DNA of 64,000 bases. Source: Thermococcus profundus. Lineage in GTDB: Archaea > Methanobacteriota_B > Thermococci > Thermococcales > Thermococcaceae. The DNA lies in assembly GCF_002214585.1 (NCBI RefSeq), contig NZ_CP014862.1:930001-994000 (forward strand), given 5' to 3'. Positions 53,171 to 61,753 of this stretch are shown one piece after another. Each line of letters opens with the position of its first letter. The first letter of the stretch is position 1. The notes beneath the pieces were generated by a model. The model was not told the origin of the DNA, searched no databases, and worked only from the letters and a program-made list of their open reading frames with translations. Both the position numbers and the translations under genes were made by a program.

Positions 53171-54200
53171 TGTACTCTCCAAGATCAACGTGAAAGCCTT
53201 CGTCGAGAGTCTCATAGCAATAGCCATCGGCTTCGCCATAGGCGCGGTTATCCTAGTTGCTTTCGGCTACGACCCCGTTAAAGCGTACAGCGCCCTCTTT
53301 AGGGGAGGCCTCGAGTCAACCGACAACATCGCCGCTACTCTTCACTACTCAACCCCGATCCTCCTAACGGCCCTGACCTTTGCAGTCGGAGCCAGAACGG
53401 GAATCTTCAACATCGGTGCCGAGAGCTCCTTCTACTTTGGAGCCATAGCGGCGATAGCCTTCACGAACATCTGGGGCAACCTCTGGTTCGGTCTGCTGAT
53501 GGGAATGATCCTCGGCGCCCTCTGGGCCCTCCCGGCTGCTCTGCTTAAAGTCTACCGCGGGGTTCACGAGGTCATCTCCACCATAATGCTCAACTGGATA
53601 GGCTGGTACTTAATGCTCTACCTGATAGTCGGTCCCTATGCAAACCCCATGAACCCAATCAAGACTATAAAGGTCCCAGATAGCGCGAGGCTTCCCCTCA
53701 TCGGAGACACCATTCTGTCATGGGGCTTCTTCATCGCGGTGCTGGCGGCTGTGGTTACGTACTTTATCCTCTGGCACACAACCCTGGGCTTTGGAATGAG
53801 GGCCAGCGGCTACAACCAGAGGGCGGCTAGATACGGGGGAATTAACCCGAAGATGGCTATCATCTGGTCTTTTGTAATCGGAGGGATGGCGAGCGGCCTT
53901 GGTGGAGCGATGAAGATAATGAGTGAGTTTCCTGGATACGCCATAAGCCAGGGTGGGGCGAACATCTACGGCTTCGGCTTCGACGGAATCGGCGTCTCCC
54001 TCGTCGGCAGGAACCACCCGCTCGGCATAATACTCTCGGCGATCTTCTTCGGAATGCTGAAGGCGGGAACCTCATCGATGCAGCAGACTGGTGTTCCCCT
54101 TGAGATAGTCAAGGTTATCCAGGGCATCATAATCATCACCGTCGCCATCCCCGGCCTCTACGATCTGCTGAAGAAGAGCGTTAAGAGGGGGGCTGCCTGA
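53139..54200 (+). CDS. ABC importer permease subunit 1
   Basis: The 353-residue inner-membrane permease has eight to ten hydrophobic helices and belongs to the BPD_transp_2 group. The conserved coupling region GVHEVISTIMLNWIGWYLMLY lies near residue 145 (in part), and ASGYNQRAARYGGINPKM near 232 is typical for this subfamily. It starts at an ATG inside the ATPase gene and ends in a TGATG overlap with the next permease, so the three are translated together. It pairs with the second permease to form the channel. Confidence 0.93.
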   Translation: MKSSEKPGVSDVLSKINVKAFVESLIAIAIGFAIGAVILVAFGYDPVKAYSALFRGGLESTDNIAATLHYSTPILLTALTFAVGARTGIFNIGAESSFYFGAIAAIAFTNIWGNLWFGLLMGMILGALWALPAALLKVYRGVHEVISTIMLNWIGWYLMLYLIVGPYANPMNPIKTIKVPDSARLPLIGDTILSWGFFIAVLAAVVTYFILWHTTLGFGMRASGYNQRAARYGGINPKMAIIWSFVIGGMASGLGGAMKIMSEFPGYAISQGGANIYGFGFDGIGVSLVGRNHPLGIILSAIFFGMLKAGTSSMQQTGVPLEIVKVIQGIIIITVAIPGLYDLLKKSVKRGAA

Positions 54201-55096
54201 TGGACGCGGGAGCGATCATCTTCATACTCAAAACCTCCCTCATGGCAATGGTCCCCATAGTCCTGACGAGCGTCGGAGCCGCTTGGAGCGAGAGGGCCGG
54301 AGTCGTCAGCATAGGCTACGAGGGCGTCCTTCTTGCCAGCGCATTCTTTGGGGCCATATTCGCGGAGATGACGGGACATGCGAGCGTGGGCCTCCTTGGT
54401 GGTATTCTGGTTGGGGTGCTCTTTGGAATGCTCCACGGGGCCCTCACGGTCTACCTCAAGGGAGACCACGTCATTCCCGGCATAGGAATAAACCTGCTGG
54501 CCGCGGGCCTGGTTCCCTTCGGAATCATAGCCTACTGGGGAACCGCCGGTCAGCACCAGCTCCCCGATTCGGCAAAGCTGTGGCACATTAAGCTGGGCCA
54601 CAACGGTGAGATAAGCCCCATGGTCATCATCACGGTGGTGATCGCCCTGGTGACATGGTGGGTGCTCTTCAAGACCCCGCTCGGCCTCCGCGTCCGCTCC
54701 GTTGGTGAGAACCCAGAGGCGGCGGATGCGCTCGGAATAAACGTCGAGAAGTACCGCTTCTGGTCGACGGTCTACGGCCACGCTCTAGCTGGACTGGCGG
54801 GGGCATACATGAGCGTGGACTGGCTTGGGATGGTCCACAAGACGATGTCCGGGGGAAGGGGCTTCATAGCACTCGCCAACATGGTCTTCAGCAACTGGAA
54901 CCCGCTGATTTCGCTCATCGGCGGCTGGCTCTTCGGATTCTTCGACGCATTAGCTACGTGGCTGGCACCGAAGCACATGGTACCGGAGCAGTTTATCTAC
55001 ATGCTGCCCTACATAATGACCCTGATAATCGTCGCGGGAATAATAGGAAAGGCAAAGCCGCCCAAATGGGACGGAAGGCCCTACAAGAGGGAGTGA
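54200..55096 (+). CDS. ABC importer permease subunit 2
   Basis: The 298-residue second permease of the BMP-type importer shares the BPD_transp_2 fold, with about eight membrane helices. It carries the family's ERAGVVSIGYEGVLL segment near residue 30 and VRSVGENPEAADALGINVEKY near 164, equivalent to the motif in subunit one. It begins at the ATG of a TGATG overlap and is the last gene of the operon; the next gene is convergent and ends 16 bases later. The set is complete for purine nucleoside or related import, but the true ligand is not given by the sequence. Confidence 0.93.
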   Translation: MDAGAIIFILKTSLMAMVPIVLTSVGAAWSERAGVVSIGYEGVLLASAFFGAIFAEMTGHASVGLLGGILVGVLFGMLHGALTVYLKGDHVIPGIGINLLAAGLVPFGIIAYWGTAGQHQLPDSAKLWHIKLGHNGEISPMVIITVVIALVTWWVLFKTPLGLRVRSVGENPEAADALGINVEKYRFWSTVYGHALAGLAGAYMSVDWLGMVHKTMSGGRGFIALANMVFSNWNPLISLIGGWLFGFFDALATWLAPKHMVPEQFIYMLPYIMTLIIVAGIIGKAKPPKWDGRPYKRE

Positions 55097-55112
55097 TCCC
55101 TCTTGTTCCTTT

Positions 55113-56096
55113 TCAACTTTTCAAAATATAGCCAAGGGCCGTTCCTAGTGCCAGACCGGCGAAGAGGGCTGAAAGGATATAGGCTGAATCTGTGCCTCCG
55201 GAGTTCTTCTGAACGATCACCTTCTCTCCGGCGGCTTTTAGAACGCTCACCGTGTTCTCCTTAAGGATCTCAGTGTAGGGTTTACCCTCCCAGAAGACCA
55301 CAACTCCCCCAGTGGGCTTTCCGCTCTTTTCCGCGAGCTCGAAGGCGGCTTTCTTAAGCTGCTCCGGGCTCTGGAGGGAGTAGAGGACGAGGTCAGAACG
55401 TTCGGCGGTGGGAAGGAGATCATCAACCCCCAGGGCCGGTACTTCTTCCTCAGGCTTTATCGATGCAACCACCTTTATCCCGAGCCACTCCACCGCGTAC
55501 TGCACAGGGGGCATGTTCACAACGGCGCTCTTGTTTCCCTCCAGAAAGCCAGCGTAGGCCTCTTTTATGGCCTCCACCTTCACCCTGAACGACTCGAACC
55601 CGGCTCTGTATTTATCCGCGTTGCCAGGATCGACCCCTTCAAGCGCCTTCTCTGTGGCCCTCGCTATCGCCAGGGCGTTGTCGGGATCAAGCCAGACCCC
55701 GTGGGGGTTGTCCTTGTCGTTGTACCATCTCTCGGGCAGATAGCGGAAGCCCTCGGCCCTGTAATCATCTATCAGGAGCACCTCCGCCTTTATAACTCCT
55801 TCTTCCTTGAGTTCTGCGATTTTAGCCTCAACTGGGAGGTGGCCGCCCGTTGTGACTATCACGCTGGCCCCCCGAAGGAGATTCACCTGCTCAGCGCTGA
55901 GCTGATACTCGTGGGGATCGGCACCGAGGGGAATTAGGGTTACCACGTCAACCGAGTCCCCAAAGGCCTCTCTCACGATGGAGGCTATCGGTCCTATGCT
56001 CGCGACGACCAGGGGCTTTTCCGATGCCTCTGTCGTCGGAATGAAGAGCCCGCTTAAAGCGATTACAACGGCCACAGTAATCAGCGCCCTGCGCAT
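55113..56096 (-). CDS. Orphan TroA/ZnuA-like metal-binding protein with C-terminal membrane anchor
   Basis: The 327-residue cluster 9 solute-binding protein has a signal peptide (1-25, ending TEAS), LVVASIGPIASIVREAFGD, the metal His in GADPHEYQLS near residue 62, a likely His in TTGGHLPVE near 88 and PHGVWLDP near 132, and an acidic site in the C-lobe (EEEVPALGVDDL). A hydrophobic helix at the C-terminus (about 308-325) would tether it to the membrane, replacing a lipobox. Its usual partners (permease and ATPase) are not adjacent, so it may serve a remote transporter or bind zinc or manganese independently. TATA CTTTTAAAG is near 56129-56137 on the minus strand. Confidence 0.85.
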   Translation of the reverse strand: MRRALITVAVVIALSGLFIPTTEASEKPLVVASIGPIASIVREAFGDSVDVVTLIPLGADPHEYQLSAEQVNLLRGASVIVTTGGHLPVEAKIAELKEEGVIKAEVLLIDDYRAEGFRYLPERWYNDKDNPHGVWLDPDNALAIARATEKALEGVDPGNADKYRAGFESFRVKVEAIKEAYAGFLEGNKSAVVNMPPVQYAVEWLGIKVVASIKPEEEVPALGVDDLLPTAERSDLVLYSLQSPEQLKKAAFELAEKSGKPTGGVVVFWEGKPYTEILKENTVSVLKAAGEKVIVQKNSGGTDSAYILSALFAGLALGTALGYILKS

Positions 56097-56192
56097 GTTA
56101 GATCACCCTAACCCATCATAACCGGCTCCCTTTAAAAGACTTCCACAAAAAACATAAAAACTTCAGTTTTTCAATTCCTACTCGGTGATAAC

Positions 56193-58328
56193 ATGAAGAA
56201 AGTATTTGCTGCAATAATAATTCTGGCAATACTTGGCATTAACATAACCCTCGCCGCGCCCGTTGAGAGCGGCACTGTGTACGTGGATGAGAATGTAAAG
56301 GTCCAGATACACCCGAACGAGGAACTTCTGGGAATAGTCTACTACTTAGCTTTCGGCAACGACACCTTTGTGATAGACAGAGGGGACTACATAAATGAAG
56401 TGGAAGCCCATTTTGGAAAATATCGGAACTCCACGGCTGTGATTGTCCTTAAGGACTACCTCTCCCGTTTCGACAGCATTTATCAGAGGGACGCGTACTT
56501 AGCTACAATTGAGGCCACCCTCCTGCTCTGTTCGGAGCCTCCTGAGCTGAAGATGTCTGAAGAGGAAGAAGATGCATCCGGGGATTATCTTGATTATCTT
56601 AACTGGTTCAAAAACAAATTCCTGCCAGCCCTGAGAGAGTTTGCCAACGAAACCAACTTCACGGAGTTTTACCGGACTCATCAGGATTACTACATGGAAG
56701 ACCTGAGGGTATACAAAGGGGCACTCTCCCTTCTCCCCCCTGACGAGTTCATGGAGGAGTACGCTGGTGTCTCCAACGTCACGTACGTCTTCCTTCACCC
56801 GTATTTAGTGGCTATCCACGGCCACAACTGGATGAACACGGAAAACAACAGGACTGTGTGGGGAGCGGCGGGCTTCCTTCCGCTCGTGAGGAGGACGCCT
56901 CAGAGAACTGTGTGGAGCTACAAAACCGCCCGCGACACCATGATGGGACTCCCCCTCAACAGGGACCTCATAAACAGCACCGGCCTCGACGAACTGCTGT
57001 ATCTGACGTTTATTTACCACGAACTTGGCCACGATATCACACTTCCCGCCCTCTATCTCTCCAACGTCGAGGAGTACGAGTACCTCCAAGACGTTATAGC
57101 GGAAGACATGGAGTATCTGGCAAAATATGACCTACACTTCTGGAATCCTATAGGGATGATTTACGAGGGCTTCGCAGACGCCTGGGCCGACTATGCCACA
57201 AGCCACGTCAACCACAACTACACCCTCCTTGCGATGCAGATGCAGAAGGCCTGGGGTGAGTTCTGGATCGAGCGGCTTTACAACGAGATTCAGAGCTGTG
57301 CACTCGAAGTTAAAAGTGGAGAGCTCAAAAACATCTCCCTCTGCGTCCCTCGCGCGCTGGAATCCCTTGAGGAGTTCGCATCCCCCGAAAACGTCACAGA
57401 GGTATACAACCTTGAGGTGCCGGTTACACCCTTAAGAGCTATCGATAGGGGGTGGATGGGTAATAGAGTCGTTGTAATCTATGGAACTGCAAATCTAAGC
57501 CCGACTGAAAGGGAAAACATCAAAAGCTTCGCTGATGAGGTCGCGGAAACCCTGAGGGAATTCTACAGGAAGGGCGGCGGAATAGACGATGTTGTCGTCA
57601 AACCCGACGTAAACGTTACCCCTGCAGACCTCAGTTCTTACCTTGTACTCATCGGAACTCCTTCAACCAACAGGATCGTTGACATCTTCGACGACTACTT
57701 CCCGGTCCGGCTTGAGAAGGCCGGCGGGGAGTGGAGAGTAGTCCGCGGGAACAACGTCACCAGCTTCCTCCTCCTTGACGAGGAAAGTCCCCTCAGAGCA
57801 GTCTACGGCAACACCTCCGTCGCGGCGGGTGGACTAAAGGAGGTTGAGGAGGCTGCCCTTTTGATGGCGTCCGTAAACCCATACAACACGGACCATTACG
57901 TCGTCTGGATATCGGGAACGGACGAAAACCTGATTCAGCTTTTCAAAAACCCCACGTACTACCTGAGCAGCTACGAGATATGGACACCCGGGGCCATTGA
58001 GGTCGGGTTCTACAACAAACCCCTCGCGGAGAGGCTCAGCGAGTCGTTCAACGCAACCCTTCTATTAAGCCCGCAGACAACCACAACGACTACAACAACC
58101 GTCAGGACCGTCACTACCACGGCCCCCGAAACGACCACCACGACCAGCACAACTACCACGTCAACAGCTGCATCAACCACAACAACCTCCACGACCTCGC
58201 CATCTAAAAGTCAAACCACGAGCCCGGCGAAGACTTTGAGAACTACCGTGACGGACGAAAACATGTGCGGGCCGGCGGCCATTGCCGTTCTGGCTCTCTT
58301 TCCGCTTCTAATTAGAAGGAGAAGGTGA
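56193..58328 (+). CDS. Surface metalloprotease-like protein with CGP-CTERM anchor (DUF4932-like)
   Basis: The 711-residue protein has a signal peptide (1-21), a zincin active site HELGH at about residue 275 (TFIYHELGHDITLP), and a downstream third-ligand glutamate segment GMIYEGFADAWADYATSH near 325, a gluzincin-like layout. The middle region continues with mixed domains, then a long Thr-rich low-complexity linker from about 628 to 690 and the terminal MCGPAAIAV with a hydrophobic run and RRRR, the CGP-CTERM signal. It should be an anchored extracellular peptidase; its fold resembles DUF4932, from memory. The ATG follows CGGTGAT. Substrate unknown. Confidence 0.85.
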   Translation: MKKVFAAIIILAILGINITLAAPVESGTVYVDENVKVQIHPNEELLGIVYYLAFGNDTFVIDRGDYINEVEAHFGKYRNSTAVIVLKDYLSRFDSIYQRDAYLATIEATLLLCSEPPELKMSEEEEDASGDYLDYLNWFKNKFLPALREFANETNFTEFYRTHQDYYMEDLRVYKGALSLLPPDEFMEEYAGVSNVTYVFLHPYLVAIHGHNWMNTENNRTVWGAAGFLPLVRRTPQRTVWSYKTARDTMMGLPLNRDLINSTGLDELLYLTFIYHELGHDITLPALYLSNVEEYEYLQDVIAEDMEYLAKYDLHFWNPIGMIYEGFADAWADYATSHVNHNYTLLAMQMQKAWGEFWIERLYNEIQSCALEVKSGELKNISLCVPRALESLEEFASPENVTEVYNLEVPVTPLRAIDRGWMGNRVVVIYGTANLSPTERENIKSFADEVAETLREFYRKGGGIDDVVVKPDVNVTPADLSSYLVLIGTPSTNRIVDIFDDYFPVRLEKAGGEWRVVRGNNVTSFLLLDEESPLRAVYGNTSVAAGGLKEVEEAALLMASVNPYNTDHYVVWISGTDENLIQLFKNPTYYLSSYEIWTPGAIEVGFYNKPLAERLSESFNATLLLSPQTTTTTTTTVRTVTTTAPETTTTTSTTTTSTAASTTTTSTTSPSKSQTTSPAKTLRTTVTDENMCGPAAIAVLALFPLLIRRRR

Positions 58329-58344
58329 GGAAAAGTGGAAAAGC

Positions 58345-58641
58345 TTATTCCTTTTCTTTTTTTCCGTTTCCGTTGCTCTTTATGTGGGGCTTTCCAATGG
58401 CTATCGTGAAGCCCTTGAAGCTGTCGTCCTTTCTGTTAAACTCTATCGCCAAAGGAAGGCCGTTGTCCTCGTTGAAAACGACCCTCACGATTCTCGCCCG
58501 CGAGTGGTCGCTGAGGTAGCTTTCCTTTAGCTCCTCGTAGTTATCTATCACCTCGTCGATGCTCTCGCTGTGCATGTCATAGATTTCCCTTGAATAGACG
58601 CTGTGGTTCTTGATCTCCTCAACCTTCTTCTCCCTGTCCAA
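58345..58641 (-). CDS. Small charged protein of unknown function, downstream of the phosphoribosyltransferase
   Basis: The 98-residue highly charged protein starts at a TTG (58641) preceded by GGGAGTGGTAGC, 13 bases after the phosphoribosyltransferase stop, so it is probably a second cistron of that operon. It has helical segments followed by strands (RARIVRVVFNEDNGLPLAIEF near residue 47 in part) and a Lys/Glu tail. No catalytic residues or known domain were recognised. The TTG start is supported by spacing and by the absence of an ATG upstream. Confidence 0.6.
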   Translation of the reverse strand: MDREKKVEEIKNHSVYSREIYDMHSESIDEVIDNYEELKESYLSDHSRARIVRVVFNEDNGLPLAIEFNRKDDSFKGFTIAIGKPHIKSNGNGKKEKE

Positions 58642-58653
58642 GCTACCACTCCC

Positions 58654-59301
58654 TCAGGCTTTGCGCCATTTGCCGTCCGAGAGCTTAAAAACGTTCCTCT
58701 TCTCCGCCATCCTGAGGGCTTCGTCAAGCCTCCCCCTTGGGACGTCGATTCCATGGAGCTCCTTGAAGAGGTCGAGGATTTCATCTGTGGTTAGAGCGTC
58801 CTTCTCCTCGAAGAGGTTGTTGACGAGGTTTATCATGTCCTCAACGAAGTTCCATGGGAACACTATCCATGCCCAGTCGATTTCCTCACCGTAATAGTCC
58901 GGTTTGAAGCGCGAGCCCTTTATCGTGAGGAGCGTCGCAGCTTTGACCTCCGCGGGTTTCTGACTCTCGACGTAGTTTTTAGCCAGCGTGAGGCTCTCGC
59001 CGGTGTCGCTGATGTCGTCGACTATTAGGACCTTCTTGCCGCTCAGGTCGTAGTTGCTGCCGTACTTCAGCTTCGCCTTTCCATCGGGGGTAGCTGTGAC
59101 TCCCCAGTGCTCCACCTTGAGGCTGACGAGGTCCTTAACGCCCAGGTAGTCGCAGTAGAGCCTCGCGGCTACCCAGCCGCCCCTTGCAAGCCCAACCACA
59201 ACGTCGGGCTTCCATTCATCTTCGAGAACCTTCCAGGCGCCTTCCTTCGCCCACTTCTCTATGTCTTCCCAAGAAGCCAGATAAGCCGGAAACTTCTTCA
59301 T
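58654..59301 (-). CDS. Phosphoribosyltransferase-family protein (Gpt/XGPRT-like)
   Basis: The 215-residue protein has the PRTase loop VLIVDDISDTGES near residue 91, the hallmark for PRPP binding, with GLARGGWVAARLY (PPi loop) near 37. The C-terminal third is a helical extension with a small HTH-like look (TTDEILDLFKEL, GRLDEALRMAEKRNVF). Archaeal relatives act as xanthine/guanine/hypoxanthine salvage enzymes, some being annotated only as PRTases. The ATG at 59301 follows GGGAAA. TATA AATATATCG on the minus strand precedes it. The next gene on the same strand (58641) is likely co-transcribed. Confidence 0.88.
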   Translation of the reverse strand: MKKFPAYLASWEDIEKWAKEGAWKVLEDEWKPDVVVGLARGGWVAARLYCDYLGVKDLVSLKVEHWGVTATPDGKAKLKYGSNYDLSGKKVLIVDDISDTGESLTLAKNYVESQKPAEVKAATLLTIKGSRFKPDYYGEEIDWAWIVFPWNFVEDMINLVNNLFEEKDALTTDEILDLFKELHGIDVPRGRLDEALRMAEKRNVFKLSDGKWRKA

Positions 59302-59379
59302 TGGATTTCCCTTAACGAAGCGGGGGTGACGATATATTTAAGCCTTTTGGCAGGTTTTGACATGAAAATGAAAAAGGGT

Positions 59380-59631
59380 TCACTTCCCGAAGAGCTTCAC
59401 GTAGAGGTTTATACCGCTCTGGAACGCGGCGAGCCCGTTGAGCGTCGTGAATATCCAGTCCCTCCCCGCGTAGGCGTATATCGTCAATAGAACTGAGGCC
59501 GTGAAGTATATCAGGATGAACCCCATGTTCAGGGGGCACTCCTTCTTCTTTATCGTCTCTACCGTCTGCGGAACCCACGAGCCAACGAGGAGCAGCATTC
59601 CGATGAGTCCGAGTATCTCCGCTGGTGTCAT
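59380..59631 (-). CDS. SemiSWEET/PQ-loop family small membrane protein
   Basis: The 83-residue protein has three hydrophobic helices (LGLIGMLLLVGSWVPQTVE in part; MGFILIYFTASVLLTIYAY; a third near 60-78) and the hallmark PQ motif after the first. A single triple-helix bundle of about 85 residues is the SemiSWEET half-transporter unit, which functions as a dimer for sugars. The ATG at 59631 follows GGGGGTGAGAG; the longer frame reads through non-coding DNA and is not used. It lies between the phosphoribosyltransferase and the helical-repeat gene, with no obvious operon partner. Whether it transports sugar is not shown. Confidence 0.8.
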   Translation of the reverse strand: MTPAEILGLIGMLLLVGSWVPQTVETIKKKECPLNMGFILIYFTASVLLTIYAYAGRDWIFTTLNGLAAFQSGINLYVKLFGK

Positions 59632-59731
59632 TCTCTCACCCCCTAGCTCCGCTCTGGAGGCACTAAAAAACGTTGTGGACTTAAAAGGCTCAAAAAAGTT
59701 CTGGAAAGGGGCTTGGATTGACAGATTGAGA

Positions 59732-60193
59732 CTAAACCGTCGTCGCCATCCGGGACATTGCCCAGGTCTTAACGTCATCGTCCAATATGTCGTTGATTAT
59801 CCTCATCGCCTCGGAGACGTTGCCCCTCCTAGCAAGATCGAGGGCAACCTCCGCCTGTATCTTCGAACGGTTGGGGAGATCCCGGATGAACTCGGCCACC
59901 TTCAAAGCTTCATCGTGAAGGCCGAGGGAGAGGAAGTCAAACGCGAGGGCCATGAGGATCTTGGTGGCGTCTCCCAGGGGGAGATCTGAGGTGACGTTGA
60001 CTGCCATCTCAACGGCCTTTGAGTAATCCCTTCCCTCTCTTGCAAGCTGAACGGCTATCTTGGAGAGGGCCTTTGCCTTGACTTTGTCGTCGGGTATCTC
60101 GCCGGCCATATCGATGGCCTCTGAATAGCGACCGGAGTTAAGGAGCCTCATTACTGTATCGTAGAGAGCCCGCGAGCGGTACCACACCTGCAT
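59732..60193 (-). CDS. Helical-repeat (TPR-like) protein of unknown function
   Basis: The 153-residue protein is a stack of helical hairpins with a TPR-like pattern: small residue-rich repeats such as NSGRYSEAIDMAGEIP, REGRDYSKAVEMAV, SLGLHDEALKVAEFI and ARRGNVSEAMRIIN, about 30-35 residues apart. This suggests a protein-binding scaffold. It starts at the ATG at 60193, with TTTTAAAA near 60223-60234 as a TATA candidate on the minus strand. It is divergent from the SppA gene. No partner is named by the sequence. Confidence 0.75.
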   Translation of the reverse strand: MQVWYRSRALYDTVMRLLNSGRYSEAIDMAGEIPDDKVKAKALSKIAVQLAREGRDYSKAVEMAVNVTSDLPLGDATKILMALAFDFLSLGLHDEALKVAEFIRDLPNRSKIQAEVALDLARRGNVSEAMRIINDILDDDVKTWAMSRMATTV

Positions 60194-60288
60194 GGTTCTT
60201 CCCCTTAATTCCTACGCCAAAGAGGTTTTAAAACTCCCGGTCGGCAACTTTAAAAGAAAGCAGGCCCTATTAACTCGGGTGAGCGGAA

Positions 60289-61278
60289 GTGAGAAATGAA
60301 GTCTGGAAGTACCTCACGTTCATCCTTGTGCTCGTTCTTGGAGTCTTTGTAACCTCAACCACCATCCTCTACCTTCAGAATCAGAGCATACAGGGTTATA
60401 TCCCCGGAAACGCCACATGTAAAACCGAAGTAACCGTTGGAAACAAGACCCTTGAAACTGCCTTAAATGCAAGGATTGGAGAGCTGGAAGCACAGATTCA
60501 AGCCATGATGCTGGAGAGGGAGAGAATAAATGGCACCAACGTCACCATCGCCGTCGTCCCGATTTTTGGGGTAATAGACGAGCAAACTGCCCTCGACACA
60601 ATTTCCACTCTGGAGGAGGTTGGAAAGGACAAATCGATCGGGGGGATACTCCTTTGGATTGAGAGCCCCGGAGGAGACGTTGGGGCGGTGAGGGAGATAT
60701 ACCAGGAGGTCCTTGTAGTCAGGTCCAGAAAGCCCGTCGTGGCGTACACAGGGGGTATGGCCGCCTCTGGGGGATACTACATAGCCGTCGCCTCGGATAG
60801 GATAATAGCGGATCCGCTGGCGGAGGTCGGAAGCATCGGGGTCATCTACGTCCACTACAACATGAAGAAGAACTACGCGATGAACGGTATAGATGTTGAC
60901 GTTTTCAAAACCGGGCCCCACAAGGACATGGGCGCAGAGTGGAGGGCCCTGACGGAGGAGGAGAGGAACAAAATCAGGGGGATGATAGACGTCTACTTCC
61001 AGAGCTTCCTGAGCGCCGTGGGCATGGGACGGAACATGACGATCAACGAGACGAAAAAGTACGCGACCGGGGAGACGTGGTTCGCCACGGACGTTAACGG
61101 AACCCTCGTGGACGACACGGGCAACCTCCAAACAGCCATTCACGAACTCGAAAAGCTTATGGGTGTGGAGGGTGCAGAGGTTAAAATGTACGACTCCCCA
61201 ACCCACAGCTACTCCCTTGGCGTCATGGGGGATGCCGCCCTCTACCTGGATCCAAGGTACCTCGCTCTGAGGGGGTGA
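60289..61278 (+). CDS. sppA: Signal peptide peptidase SppA (archaeal short form)
   Basis: SppA degrades cleaved signal peptides at the membrane. The 329-residue protein has an N-terminal membrane anchor (about 8-28), a region containing IAVVPIFGVID, LLWIESPGGDVGAVREIY near residue 123, the serine nucleophile in GGMAASGGYYIAVASD near 162, and the general-base lysine in YNMKKNYAMNGIDV near 205-214. This Ser-Lys dyad layout is that of archaeal SppA with half the length of the E. coli enzyme. Translation starts at a GTG after GGGTGAGCGGAA; TATA ACTTTAAAAG is at 60247-60256. It is followed by two genes in the same direction. Confidence 0.93.
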   Translation: MRNEVWKYLTFILVLVLGVFVTSTTILYLQNQSIQGYIPGNATCKTEVTVGNKTLETALNARIGELEAQIQAMMLERERINGTNVTIAVVPIFGVIDEQTALDTISTLEEVGKDKSIGGILLWIESPGGDVGAVREIYQEVLVVRSRKPVVAYTGGMAASGGYYIAVASDRIIADPLAEVGSIGVIYVHYNMKKNYAMNGIDVDVFKTGPHKDMGAEWRALTEEERNKIRGMIDVYFQSFLSAVGMGRNMTINETKKYATGETWFATDVNGTLVDDTGNLQTAIHELEKLMGVEGAEVKMYDSPTHSYSLGVMGDAALYLDPRYLALRG

Positions 61279-61282
61279 TGGA

Positions 61283-61753
61283 ATGCTCTGCGAGGAGAAG
61301 CTTGAGGTCTTCGAGAACGGTTTCGAGGACGGAAAGTTCAACCTGCGGATCGAGTTTTACGGGAGGGACGCGAGGAAAGTCCTGCTGGCGGTTATAAGGG
61401 AGCTCTACCTCCCCGAGTACGGCGAGGCCTACGTCTATCCCTTCGAGTGCGCCAAGGAGTTCTGGGGGCTGGCACTGGACGCCGAAGGGATAAGAGCCGA
61501 GGAGTTCAGGCCGAACCCGATAAAGTTCATGAACCAGAGCGTTAAGAGCAGGCTTGAAAAAGCGCTGGGCGAGATAAGCGCCCCCCTTAAACCCGATCTG
61601 GAGAGGGCAACCGTCCATAAGTTCAAGAGCGGCTACCTAGCCGTCGGAAAGGACTTCGTCCTGGACGAGGGGAGAGGGGTTCTCTTCGTGTTCAACAAAC
61701 CTGGGGCGGGAGAGCTTCTGTTAAAGTATCTGGGGATGCTCGATGAGAAATGA
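61283..61753 (+). CDS. Protein of unknown function in the sppA operon
   Basis: The 156-residue acidic protein starts at an ATG only five bases after the sppA stop, and its end overlaps the permease gene by 11 bases, so the three genes form one operon. It has mixed helices and strands, with LRIEFYGRDARKVLLAVIRELY near residue 22 (partial) and a C-terminal GVLFVFNKPG. No motif, signal peptide or membrane segment was recognised. The conserved look of charged and aromatic positions supports a real, probably Thermococcales-typical protein. Confidence 0.7.
   Translation: MLCEEKLEVFENGFEDGKFNLRIEFYGRDARKVLLAVIRELYLPEYGEAYVYPFECAKEFWGLALDAEGIRAEEFRPNPIKFMNQSVKSRLEKALGEISAPLKPDLERATVHKFKSGYLAVGKDFVLDEGRGVLFVFNKPGAGELLLKYLGMLDEK

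Noticed and set aside
53160-53190. Possible C box (GTGATGT) at the start of a permease gene
   Set aside because: No D box follows at the required distance, and the sequence is inside overlapping coding regions.
58070-58210. Simple-sequence ACA/ACC/ACG-rich tract near the end of the metalloprotease gene (and the similar tract in the receptor kinase)
   Set aside because: It is explained by a Thr-rich linker of the encoded surface protein, not by an independent repeat element.
60463-61341. Minus-strand frame of 292 codons opposite sppA
   Set aside because: The plus strand carries the complete SppA with intact catalytic residues; the reverse frame is His/Val/Pro rich without domains.
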